NCBI RefSeq assembly: GCF_035582795.1
Contig: NC_134368.1
Coordinates: 10,004,501-10,068,500, forward strand
Direction: 5' to 3'
Source: Mycteria americana
Lineage: Eukaryota > Chordata > Aves > Ciconiiformes > Ciconiidae
DNA length: 64,000 nucleotides
Every line of letters starts with the position of its first letter. Positions within the stretch are counted from its first letter, which is position 1. Positions 52,946-64,000 of the stretch are shown piece after piece. The position numbers and the translations under genes were made by a program. The notes under the pieces were generated by a model. The model did no database searches and was not told where the DNA came from. It saw only the letters and a program-made list of their open reading frames with translations.

Positions 52946-55900
52946 TTCCAGCGTAATGACAGATGATCGTAAAAGCTTAACCGTGTTTTGCTATGCTGGT
53001 AAAGTAGATAGGGATGGGAGTGAAGAGCAGCATGGTATCTTCTTCTTTGACCAATGGCAAACCATTAAGTATGAGAGATTAAGATCTAGACTTTATTAGG
53101 ATGATTATCATGACCAACAACAACTATAAAAAGCTCTAAGTCAAATGGTTCTGACTCACTTGTTGAAGGGTACTAGCATCTGTGGAGGAAATTCTGGATA
53201 TGGGCCATCACCGGTGGCTAATCCCTCTGGAACAGGTGCACAGCAGTTTGCCAGTCCCACATCATAGCAGGGCTGGCAGCCAGGGCATCCAGCTCATAAA
53301 AGAGATGCCCATTTGGAAAAGAGGTGGAACAAAACAAGAAAGGGCACTGCCTGTCTTGGCATCTCTCCGGAGCGCCTTCCACTGGTAAAGTTTTGGTGGC
53401 TAGCACAATTTGGAAGCCTTTCTCCCCTCAGTGCACATCAGTGGTAATACTCTACCCGTCCTGCCCCAGTATCAAGTTCTCCTGGGCCCCAGCAGCAGCT
53501 CTTGGGTGAAGTGCTTTTGCAGCCAGTATGTTTGTAATTGTAAATTCAACAGATTATCTAGAAACTGGTGACTGTTAATATTTAGAAATATCACTAGAAT
53601 GCATAAGTAGCAGATCAGTCTAACCTGACTAAGGTCAAAGAACATTTATTGAGCCCTTTCAGGACAGAAGGCAGAAATATTGCAAAATTGACGTTCAAAT
53701 GAATGAACAAGGAATACAGACTCAAAATCTCAACTCTGGCAGATGCTGAACCCAGTGTCATTTGATCTTCAGTAGCACTTACGTGTCTGAGTAGGTCACC
53801 TGAAGCAGAAGGAAACCTTTCTCAAAAATTATTGCTCTTGTTCAACTAGTCCAAACTGGTGGCTTCTGAATAAGAGAAAAACATTTTCTTACATTGTAAG
53901 TAATACAAATAAAATAATATGAGGTCTTTTCACTGGTTCAGATACACCTATTAAAAATTACAGGTTGTAGAGTTAGAGACGACCCTATTGTCAGACCTGC
54001 ACTAGACAGACTGAAAGACTTCTTGAAGGTTTGGGTTTTTTTTAATCTGAAATACAACATACCTTTCAACACAATATTTCTGCCCGATTAAAGTAATTCC
54101 ATTGATGGAGAGTCTATCATAGTTTCATTATGATTACAATTTATTGTAAACTTATTGTATTCATCATTAAGGTGAACTGTAAAAATATTAATACTAGTGA
54201 TTATTAAACCTGAGAACAATGCAAAAAAAAAAAAGATAAAGAAAAAAAAGGGAAATGAAGCCGATTAAATTTCTGGCTCCCATTGATTGCCAATAGCTGC
54301 TAGTGTTAAATTAAGAGGTTATTTTATTGTCCTCTGCAGCCAAGCTCAGCCATACTCCATTCAATAACCAACAATTTAGGTCTTTGAGTTAATAATAATT
54401 ACAATAAAAGTATTCCCCACTTTCTGGCATGCCGTGTTTATTTTAGGATATTAACACAGCAATCCAAATACAACACGTAAGACTCCCTCAGGGCTTTCTG
54501 TCTCACATCCCAGACCTTCTGTTTCTTTATAAGCTTTAACAGCCACAGTTATAAGAGATATAAATAGTCCGAAGCACAAGAGAATCTCTCTTCCTTGACA
54601 GAATCTTTATTTACAAGCTGTACAAACCTAAGCAGGTCAAATAGTCCCTTGCTGGCAGGTTAATAAGGCCCACCTGCCAAATAAACCCACCAGTGAACTC
54701 CACGGAGCCTACATAAATCCAAAAAGCTTGGACAAGAAAGATTGTCTCTCTAGGAATCATACTGAGACGGGATGCTTATAGTTCAAAAGGGGTTCATCTT
54801 TCAAACTCCAGAGTGCTCATCTACCTGGCACATACTCAGGAGTGTGCAAAAAGCTTGCGAAAAACATGGTTCTTACCTTCAGAAGACACCATTATTTAAT
54901 GTTTATATTTCAACATTGCTTACAGGACACCTACATGCCGAGGGCTCCTGTACTGGTGCCATATAAACATGTAAGACTTTTAAGTCTCTGCCCTTGAGAG
55001 TTTTTAAAAGGCAAGTATAGTTGGGTCATAAATCAAATCTTTAAAATTATTTAAGACTTAACATACAATTAATTTGCCTACGATGCCATGAAAGAGAAAT
55101 TGAAGAATAGGATAACTGATTATTTAAGCTGACCTAGAAATTAATTCTCACAACGCACAGTACATTTTTAAATGAATATTGACCGCTATCAAAGTGGAAT
55201 TCTGTTCCAAGACCTGAGCTGTTCAAACACTACTCTTGGGTAAATGTTTCCCACTGAATCAATGACTTCTTTATGTTCTTTCCTGAATCAGCTAGGCCCA
55301 GCAACTGTCCCTGCGTGGGCATACCCATAGACCTTTCAAGAGGCCTAGTCACTATGTCTATATTGCGTTGTAAAAAGCATCTCTGAAGCGTCCTTCAGAT
55401 TTCTATTTGCTGTTCGTACAGTCAGTAAACTGGTACATTCTGAGAGCATGCCTCCTAATTTATTATACTTTTAGGATGGCATCAGGCGGATGAAGGCAGA
55501 CAGCCATGCAGCAGTGGATCATAGCTGGGCAGCAGAAGCTCCCTAGCCCAAGACTCTGAAGCAGGAACTTGTGATCCATTCATGAAGGGAGTTAGTTTGC
55601 CTTCGCATGCTGGGCTGAGAACTGCAGCCATGCCTGAGCTGATTCACAAACAGATCATATGTCCCAGCCTCAGAAGTGGCAACAGCAATCAGGGAGGGCG
55701 GTATATGGCTGGAGAGGTAGTGTGCGTATGGAGGGCTGGGATCACAGGTCTAATTTTAACTAACCAGCAAAAGTCTGATGAAGGTCTTTAATGTATCGTG
55801 AGGGACATGTCCACAGCAGGCCTACAGGCTGTCTGCTGCCTACCTGTAAAAATCCTTTGGGGTAGGTTACAGGCAAATCGGGGAACACATAAAAAGGTAT

Positions 55901-58900
55901 GAAGCTGTTCCTTCCTGCAGGTGTAGAGTGGGCTAGACCAGAGTCCCCGCAGGCACTGGGGATTACAGCTGTATTAAAACATACAGGATTGGGACTGCAA
56001 AGACACAACTCACGTACATAACGCTAAGTACATATATTTGCCGGAGTGACTCCAAATATGTCAAATGTAACAGTTTTACAAGTGTACATGAAATAAGGAA
56101 CACATGTAGAATGTGCATTTAAGATGGTATACTGTGGCAAAGCATTTAGTCGCACTTTGAAGGCCTCTATGTCAGATCACCAGAGGGAATGCTGGGTATC
56201 AGGATTCGGGTATTTTAGGTGAGCTGTGTGCTGGGAGTGGTGTACTTTTAGTCAGATGCAAAAATACCTCTTCTAGCCCCTATAAGGACTCCTGGGGTGA
56301 GACAGAAGTTGGGGCTTTGAATCACAGATGAGACTTCTGAATGCCATTTTAAGTGCCTATTTCCTCGTTTGGACCAGTGCAAACAGTTTATTCTTGCCTT
56401 AAAGAACCAGCTCAAACCCAGAAGATGCATGTAACCTCAGCCCTTCAGCAAATACTGCATGCCCAGTTGCTGTAGCAATTGCAAAAGCAGGAGTGTCCAA
56501 CACATGGTGGGTTGTGTCCAATGGGAATGATGCTGTTACTAGCGCAATGGTACTACAACCACGCCCAGCTTCAGTGTAAGACAATGTAGAGCAAGTGAAT
56601 CTTCATGTAGGCTGTCTCCTACACACTGGGCAAGCCCAATACCTCTTCTCTGCTGAGTACATTCATCATCTGAATCACAGTTTAGTTCAGCTGCTGTAAA
56701 TGCAGCTGAGACAGTCCAATGTTTTTCTACTGTACTTAAACTGGATGCAGATTTGGCGCTGGAGCCAGAACTGCCACAGTGGGATCACTCTTGCATATAG
56801 GGTTGAGCTGCTGACAGTGAACCGCAGTATAACTCCTGCAGGCAGCTCAGCAGCCACCTTTCACTCCCTGCTAGGGCTTGTTCACCAAGCAGGGGTGTCT
56901 CATAAAATGCCTGCACTGATTTGCAAAGTGGAAGCTCTGGCTCATTAACAATAACTGAAGCGAACAAATATAGCTTAGAGGAGCGCACATATCAAGCTCA
57001 AGAAGAGTGTAAGAACATGGCAAAATGTGCAAGAAACACATCCTACTCCTTTCAGTTTTCACAGCAAAAACAGCACAGGTGATAATTTAGCAGTTAGGCC
57101 TGCATTTGCAAACCTGCTCATCCTGTGCCTCAAATCCAGTTGTTTCAGCCCTCATTTGTCAAGTACTTTTGCACGTAATCAACACCAATATAAAACAAGT
57201 GCTAGGCATCTTTATATAAAGTCTCCAAACAGTTCTCAAAATTAGTGGGTATTTCTGAAAACATCTGTCAATGAGCATTTTTCTCAAGGCATATATACTG
57301 AGTAAATGGGATATGATCACAGCTACAATTTCTCAGTACAGGAAATTGCCAGCCACCAACATAATTAGAAACAGTTCATATGATCAAATTAATCATTCAA
57401 AAAAGAGCAATTACTGTTAACACAATAATGGCATGCCTTAAAAAAGAATGAAATTAACCTTTAGGATGAACAGAGTTACCCTCACCATTCTGTACTGAGG
57501 CAGCAAAGATTAATATATGTGCAAAATAAAACACTTCATTAGCGTCTGCTGAAAACAGAAGTAGCATTATCTATCTGGCCTATTCAACCCTTAACAAACT
57601 TTATTCTTTGGCCCTGGCATAGAGTGGAAATATCAATAGTCACTTCTATGCTAAAATGAAAAAAAAACCCAAAAACTTCAAGACTTCCATTGCTATATAA
57701 CTTACCACATTATGTTTATTGCTGAACAATAATTACATGAAGATTAAGTATAAGTCAGTAATTTGAAATGCAGTAGAATTAACATTCAAACCTACATTAT
57801 GGCTCCTCAAAAGCTTAAGAGTTACAGAGTTAAGCTTTAGCCTTACCAAGCTAAGATCTAGAAACGCATACCAAACATATTGCAAAAAAGCTGTAGTTTT
57901 GCTCTGTAGTGCTAAGCATTAATTCTGATTATGAATGTATTTCAGTATTTATACTTCTAAATGAGATTAAATTTATGTTTATAAACACAGTAACATTCTA
58001 TGCTATCAATAGATAGAAGAGTTAATGTATTTTGAATCCTCAAGCTGTGTGTTTCTACACAGATTAGATTTATTTTATTCTGAATGTCAGCAATGTTTAA
58101 ATTAAGTCATTCTGATGTTGAAGATAATTAGAGACATATAACTTCTACAGATAAATTTATTAGGGCACTGAAGTTACTTATACCAGGCTGGAGCATGTTA
58201 GCTGCTTAGAACTGGTATACAGCTGTTTTTTATCATCCCAACACTGGAAAACAGCAGGGACATGCTCGTCAGTTTTCCTTTCTCCTGGCCTCTGCCTTCC
58301 CCTGAAGACGTACCCCACTCCCTCATGTCTTCAACTTTCATCTGCCTTTTGCTCCCTCAATGACACTTCCTTTCCTTCTGCTCAACACAAATGATGCAAC
58401 CAGAAATAGGTATTTGCGAGAAAAGTGACATCACTCCATTTTTTTCCTAACTGAAAAATGTATCTGGTAAACAGACTGGTACATAACTCATAGTATGAAG
58501 AAGGTTCACATTTAACTGTGTATTTTCATCAAGGTTATAATTTCTTACTCTAAACAGTATTTAAGCTATAAGCTATAGTTGCACTTAAGATGTCTCTCAT
58601 TTGGACAGAGACTAATTCTGTTTGAAATTCTCTAAGCAGCTTATTTTCTTTTTCCCAAAGAATCAACTTCCAATTAAAAAACACTATTACTCCATTTTTA
58701 TATGAGATTAGACAAAACATACAAAAAATCTGAAGAGCCTGTACCTTCTCATTTTCAAGTTAATTTAAAAGTAAAAACAAGTCTAATACGCAATGTTGAA
58801 TTTTTTAAATAACCATTTTCAATGAACTTTCAAATTAATTAGCAAATGTATGTGTAGGTTCTCAAGAACACATTTAGTACTATAATTTTAGGATGAGCAT

Positions 58901-61900
58901 GCTACATTTAATATAAAATATTTTGAAACGCTGATTTATGTTTTATACTTAATTCTTTCTCAATTCTACATGAGCAGCTTGCTGTCTCCATATTAAACAG
59001 CATGCAATATGTTGCATAGCCAAAGACATAAATGCATACATGCTGATAAAGATTTTTTCTTAACAGTTGTGATGACACACGGACTGACACGCTGAAGGAT
59101 CAGTGGCTCTGTCTAGCTATACCTAACATAGCTAAGGATAGGTTCAGACAGGGTGCAGGCAGGTTGGAAACGATTACTCACTGTTAATCTGAAGGAAAAA
59201 CATGGACTGCTGGCCAAAGTCAGTGCTCAGGCGATGGGTTGCCAGCTGACAGAATGAAAGAGAGAGTAATAGTGATACGAGGGACAATGCTGGGAAGGTA
59301 TGTCTGCATCAGTGCTACAACAAAACAGGACAATGGGCGGCATTAACTTTTCCAGTGTATTCACGTTTTGAAGTAGAGCTACAATGTCTTCAGTGTTTAG
59401 CCCTAATAGGGGGAAAAGTCTGTGAAACAAGAAAAACCTACATTTGTAGATTCTATAGGGCCTAGTACAGTCCTTATCTCATTAAACACCTGAAGTACAA
59501 TAAACACTGTGGACATCCTGTGCTGCTGTACTAACTAACTTGGGAATATCTGATTAACTCATCGACTGCAGTCACGTAACTTCAGTTTAACTCTACTTAC
59601 GTTTACATTGCCACCAAGATGATCTGCATTCAGGAAAATATTTACTAAACAGATGATTATATAAAATCCTGAAACAAAAATAAAAGGGGATACAAGAAAG
59701 GAATTCAGAAAGCAATCAATCCTTATGATCTGTACAGGAGAGAAATGTAAACATGAAGCTCCTGCCACAAAGATCTACAATGAGATTAAATGTGCTTGGT
59801 AACTGCACCGTCATTACGAGTGGCTTTTACCAGGAGAAAGGCAAAGCTTTAGCACAGGGACTGCTAATCTCCATTATTTCTAATAGCAAGAAGTACCCCA
59901 AAATGTGCCCCATCCCCTTGTTAACAGGGCTGACCAACCTCTCAGGGGAGAGAGTTCTGCACTGTTGCATGGAGTAGTGCCACACACGTAGAATTTGTTT
60001 CTGAGCTCTGCCTAACACAGTGAAACTACAGCAACTGCAATGTAGGCCTTAGCTTTTCTGGTACTGCCTGTCCCTGTGGTGGCAACAAAAAAAAAAAAAA
60101 ATCTTCCTTCAGCTTCAGAATTTCAGCATAGCCTAACATATGCCTAAGATCAGGGGCACTGACTACCATTATTGCTGAATAAATGATCTTGAAAAAGTGT
60201 TTAAATTGTAAATTATCTTTCGGCCTAGTAACTAATTGATAACCTCTAAATATTTAAATATTTCTAGAACAATATACAACCGCTACATTTATTTAAATTC
60301 CTTTATTGAGTTGAACAGACGGATATTTATCTTGATACTATTTCTTAACACAATATATCCATAAAAGTTGAAAGTAAGGAGCAATAACATTTTAGATACC
60401 AAATGAAACAAGAGTCATTAATAAATGAATACTATTATCTGCTCTAGTTGTACATCTTTTGGTTTCAATGACCTGGAAACATCAAACTGTTAAAAAATAT
60501 TGGCTAATTCAAATTCACAAGAAAATGGAATGAAAGAGAATAAAACCTCCAAGAGGTTCAGTCTGGAAATTTGCAACTACTAGAAACAGCTTAGAGGACA
60601 TTGACTTCAATGCTTCCAAAGCCATCACTCAAGTGTAACGCAGTGTGCCTGTTATTTGTCAGCACAAGCTCATTCTGCGCTGCATGTGCATTTACACTAT
60701 CAGAAGTTACAACTTTTCTGAAGTCAGTTTTCAGAATTGTAATACAACTATATCAACTTTCAAAGAATCAGACTCTTTGTGTACTGCAGTGGAAAAATTG
60801 AGATATTTTTATTATCATGATATGAGCTCAAGAAAACAGACAATTGTTTTTGAAATTAAAAAACCTGCACACGCAGTTTCTGTTTAAAAGGGTCATGACA
60901 TTGGAGAAGTTTGCACCAGTGTCTACGTACAGTATAAACTGGTGCTATTCCAGTTAAAGGTGTTAGCTCCCAGCATAAGCTTTCCTGGAAATTTGCATGG
61001 TGGCTCTATCAGGAGGTAATTACATGGTTGCAAATCTTAGTAGCATAGACAAGGCCAGTGATCTATAGGAGTTGAAAGGACTAAGGAAGATTTGTTGTCA
61101 CCTTGACCATGATAGGAAAATCCTTCCACTTAAATCTTAAACAACTGACACAGAAGGCAAACATGAGAACTGCATTATCTGGAGGATCTTATGCATTAGT
61201 AATAAGTACAGAATAAAAATCTGTTTCTCTTTTATAAGTCATACATAGAGATGGATATATATCATTGAGCCTGAACACAGAATTTATTCCCAAGAGAACA
61301 TAGATAACACATTTGTAGCATGCCAATTATTGATAACTAACCTGGTTTCTTATGCAAGTTGGTTTTGGTTTGGGGGGGGGGGGGCAGCAAGCACCTCTGA
61401 AAACATGCCATGCTTTGTACTTCTAATATGTTAGCATTATTGTTCAGCTATGGAAGAAAAGCACACCTGTATATGCGCTTATGTAGCAAAACAACAGGAT
61501 TCACATATTTGTACTTCTATTTATTTGTAGTGATAATGGTGCTTCTATTTTAATTAGAAAACATCATTTTTTTTCTCTGTAAATGCATATAACAACTTCA
61601 GAAAGGAAGCTAGAAGATAAAATTGTCGTGATTCAATTAAAATTAGCTATTTTAAAATGTGATGGTACTTTATCTTTCTCTTTAATGCTGTAAATACTGA
61701 CATTCAGAAGCTAAATCTTATTTGTCTAACACCTTAAAGATAGTGTATTTTTTTACAGAAAGGCTGTAAAAAAAGTTAAGGTACCTTTATCACTACAGAT
61801 TTCCTTCAGCCACCTCGAGATTAAAGTTTTAATCAGCCAATGATTAAATTTTTCATTACTAAGTAATTTAATACTAAGTTTACACTGTTCAACTGTTAAC

Positions 61901-62685
61901 TGCCATGCAAAGAAAGGTGCACCCACCATTAAACACATACGTGAAAACATCAACAAACTTTAACATATAAAAGTAAATTAAGGATTACGTAAAAAAAAAA
62001 TCTGAGCCTTTCTGTAACAGATGGCGTAATTTCACCACTATCCAGAAAGTATGATGCTGGTGTGTTCCCCTCCTCCATTATCATCTGTTTACCTTTCACA
62101 AGAGTTGCGTTAGGCCCTTAGCTACCAGGTTAATACAGTATCCATAGCACCGAGAAACTATATTCTCGGCCTTGTACAGAAAACACAGGTTCTCAGTGCT
62201 CCACGAATCCTTTATCAAACCATCGAAAGCTTGAAAAAGTTGGCCATTACCTGCTTTACATTATCTGGTGTGATGGCTCATGAGAATATTTGTTCCTATC
62301 GTAACATAACAGCTATTTAACGATTTGGCCTCAAAAAATAGCTGTGCTTTCAATTGGCAAATTGCAAGCACGTGTACTTATTTTGATGCAAGCTTTAAAA
62401 AAAAATAAACCAGGCCATACTGCCAGAAGAGACAGCCCGGGTAATTTGCAGCCAGGCACACTTGGGTTCTTACAACTACCCGACAGCCTCAAAATTGTGT
62501 GCAGTTGTACGGAAAGTTGAAACATTTGGCTTAAATCAGGATTTTCAGAGAGCACACGTGTACGGTCACTGAGGCCAGCGGGTGAGGAGGGCACGTTCAC
62601 CAGGCAGTGCGGCCCATGGCGAGCGTCCCTGTGCCAAGGGGGAGATAAATACTAACATAAAAAAATTTTAAAAATAAATGTTTTC
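52946..62685. other. intergenic, upstream of the NSD2 promoter
   Basis: Nearly 10 kb of AT-rich DNA with homopolymers (A13-14 near 60088, G13 at 61372-61384). No exon, transposon or RNA gene was recognised on either strand. Confidence 0.55.
61372..61384 (+). repeat. G13 homopolymer
   Basis: An uninterrupted run of thirteen G in an AT-rich context. Confidence 0.85.
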
Positions 62686-63097
62686 CACCGACCTCTGCGG
62701 GGCGGGCGGGCCCTCGACGCGCTCTCGCCCACCTGGGGTCACCGCCGCGGCGAGCCAGGCCCCCCCTGAGCGGGCCGGGCCCCACACAGCTCCCGCCTTC
62801 GGCCCCACCTCGCCCCGCGGCCTTCCCTCCCCTGGCACCCCGCCCGCCCTCCTCTTCCTCCCCGCCGGCGGCGGCGGCCCTGTCAGGGCGGGCGGGCGGC
62901 CCTCGGCGCGCGCCGGGCCCGCGGCCGGCTGCGCTGGCGGCCCCGCTCCCGCCGTCCGCGCGCGCTCGCCGGCGGCGCTGCTGGCGCTGCGGCTGGCGCT
63001 GCTCCCGGCCGCCGCCGGGCCGCTGGGCCGCGCGTGCGGGCGGCTCCGTGCGGGGGGATTTGAAACAGCCGCTCCAGGGGCAGCGCAGCGGCGGCGC

Positions 63098-63105
63098 CCA
63101 ATCAG
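63098..63105 (+). promoter_or_regulatory. CCAAT box
   Basis: CCAATCAG in the context gcgcccaatcagcgg, an exact NF-Y core on the plus strand. Confidence 0.6.
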
Positions 63106-63115
63106 CGGCCCGGAT

Positions 63116-63124
63116 TTTTCGCGC
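63116..63124 (+). promoter_or_regulatory. E2F site
   Basis: TTTTCGCGC matches the E2F consensus TTTSSCGC. It sits 10 bp after the CCAAT box, a pairing common in cell-cycle promoters. Confidence 0.6.
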
Positions 63125-63142
63125 TGGTTCTGGCCGGAGGAG

Positions 63143-63152
63143 GGGGCGGGGC
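63143..63152 (+). promoter_or_regulatory. GC box (SP1/KLF)
   Basis: GGGGCGGGGC is an exact SP1-type GC box, 19 bp after the E2F site. Confidence 0.6.
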
Positions 63153-63159
63153 CGCCGCG

Positions 63160-63308
63160 CAGGATCGCCGGAGCCGCCGCCGTTGCCGCCGCCGCTGTTG
63201 CCGTGTCGCCTCAGCTCCCGCCGCTGCCGCCGCTCCCCGGCACCGAGCTACCGCTACCGCCGCCGCCTCCGCCCGGCTCTCGGGGGAGAAGGATGCGCTA
63301 GGGCACAG
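63160..63308 (+). other. NSD2: probable NSD2 (WHSC1) non-coding exon 1
   Basis: GC-rich sequence downstream of the CCAAT, E2F and GC boxes ends in the donor GGGCACAG|gtcagt at 63308/63309. NSD2 in vertebrates starts with a non-coding exon and carries its ATG in a later exon. No NSD2 coding sequence is in the window, so the identity rests on synteny with LETM1 and on orientation, not on protein similarity. The left edge is a guess. NSD2 encodes a nuclear histone H3 Lys36 methyltransferase. The exon ends with a two-codon upstream frame, ATG CGC TAG (63293-63301). Confidence 0.55.
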
Positions 63309-64000
63309 GTCAGTAGGCCGGGAGCGTGGCTGGCTCTCTCCCCCCCCACCCCCGCCTCCCCGGGGAAGGGAGGAGGCACCCGGGGCACGTTCCCGCAGGC
63401 CCCGGGCGGGAGGCGGGAGCGGCGGCGGCGGCGAGACTCCCTCGCCCGCGGGGATGCTGCCGCCCGGCCCCGCGCCTCGCCGCGGTCACCGGGAGCGCCC
63501 TCCCGGGCTGGGACCGCGGGCCCTGCCCGGCAAAGCGCTGTGGAGGGCGGCGTGGGGGCCGGGGGTCCCGTCGCGGGGCATCCGCTCCCCCCGCTCCGGC
63601 CCTTCCCCCGGGCGCTCCCCCCTCCGCCGGGGATCCGCTCTCCTCAAACTTACCGTCGGCGCCCCGCCGTCTCCATCGCCCGCCCCTGCCCGGGCAGCCC
63701 GCAGCTCCCGTTTCCCCCTTCCCCGGAGGAGGGTTTTTTTTGTTCGCTCCCCCCTCTCTCCTTCCCTCCCCCCCTCCTCCCCCCCCCCCCCCCCCCCCCC
63801 GCTACCTGGCCCTCGCTGAGGGGCCGCGGGTCCCCCCGGCGCCCCCGCCCGCCCCTCGCCCCCCCGGAGGCTGCCGCAGGATTTCTGCTGCTGGCTGGGC
63901 CTGACTCTTGGGTGGCGGAGGAGCGGAAAGGAGCGATGCCGAGCCGGAGTCCCGGCTGTTGCAGCTTCATCCTTTCCCCCCCTGCCCTCCTCCTCCTCCT
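63309..64000 (+). other. NSD2: probable NSD2 intron 1 (start)
   Basis: CpG-rich sequence after the exon 1 donor. It holds several C-rich stretches and a 22-base C run at 63779-63800. Open frames on both strands here are by-products of high GC content. Confidence 0.5.
63779..63800 (+). repeat. C22 homopolymer
   Basis: Twenty-two consecutive C within a longer pyrimidine tract (63749-63800). Confidence 0.9.

Larger units (their letters stand above)
62690..64000. promoter_or_regulatory. CpG island at the NSD2 5' end
   Basis: Strong GC and CpG enrichment starts near 62690 and runs past the window edge. Its position, about 25 kb upstream of LETM1 and divergent from it, is where NSD2 starts in tetrapods. 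Confidence 0.85.

Noticed and set aside
54250-54480. Even-composition AT-rich block that could be a conserved enhancer
   Set aside because: Conservation cannot be judged without other genomes; no definite motif cluster was seen.
62678-63904. Long plus-strand frames in the right CpG island
   Set aside because: Pro/Ala/Arg/Gly low-complexity products of GC-rich DNA; they cross the probable promoter and splice donor.

Overview
This is vertebrate nuclear DNA, almost certainly from a bird. It is AT-rich, with widely spaced GT-AG exons, two CpG islands, CR1-family LINE copies, and an avian-type solo retroviral LTR. The window carries one complete protein-coding gene, LETM1, on the minus strand. 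It also carries the promoter and first non-coding exon of what is most probably NSD2 (WHSC1) on the plus strand at the right edge. In tetrapods the order is FGFR3 - LETM1 (reverse) - NSD2 (forward), the Wolf-Hirschhorn region. The left edge would then be the tail-to-tail gap between FGFR3 and LETM1. No FGFR3 exon was found here.

Layout. 1-3600: intergenic, with a CR1 3' fragment (about 1365-1550) and a 563-bp solo LTR (2258-2820) flanked by the 5-bp duplication ATCAT. 3612-7434: probable long LETM1 3' UTR. 7435-37302: LETM1 coding region in 14 exons, all with GT-AG boundaries. The frame closes over 2283 coding bases to give 760 residues. A 58-nt exon 2 (32655-32712), too short for any ORF list, was found by hand and is needed to keep the frame between exons 1 and 3. 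Intron 10 (12008-17542) holds a nested pair of CR1 elements, a decayed minus-strand copy inserted into an older plus-strand copy. 36790-37930: LETM1 CpG island, with a YY1-type site over the start codon, an exact octamer, and three ZNF143/THAP11-type (SBS) elements spaced 63 and 126 bp apart. 37930-62680: about 25 kb of intergenic DNA with a few old SINE-like scraps and an unexplained inverted pair. 62690-64000: CpG island with CCAAT, E2F and GC boxes and a first exon ending in a GT donor at 63309.

Function. LETM1 is a mitochondrial inner-membrane protein needed for cation/proton exchange and mitochondrial volume control. The predicted protein has a basic N-terminal presequence, one hydrophobic segment in exon 4, a LETM1 ribosome-binding-like domain (exons 5-8), long coiled coils (exons 9-12 and 14) and a C-terminal EF-hand (exon 13). 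NSD2 is an H3K36 methyltransferase; none of its coding sequence lies in the window. I saw no bacterial-type system, CRISPR array, rRNA or convincing tRNA gene. The most notable observations are the helically phased SBS trio, the EF-hand with Asn at position 12, the nested CR1 pair and the inverted pair around 38.5/40.1 kb.
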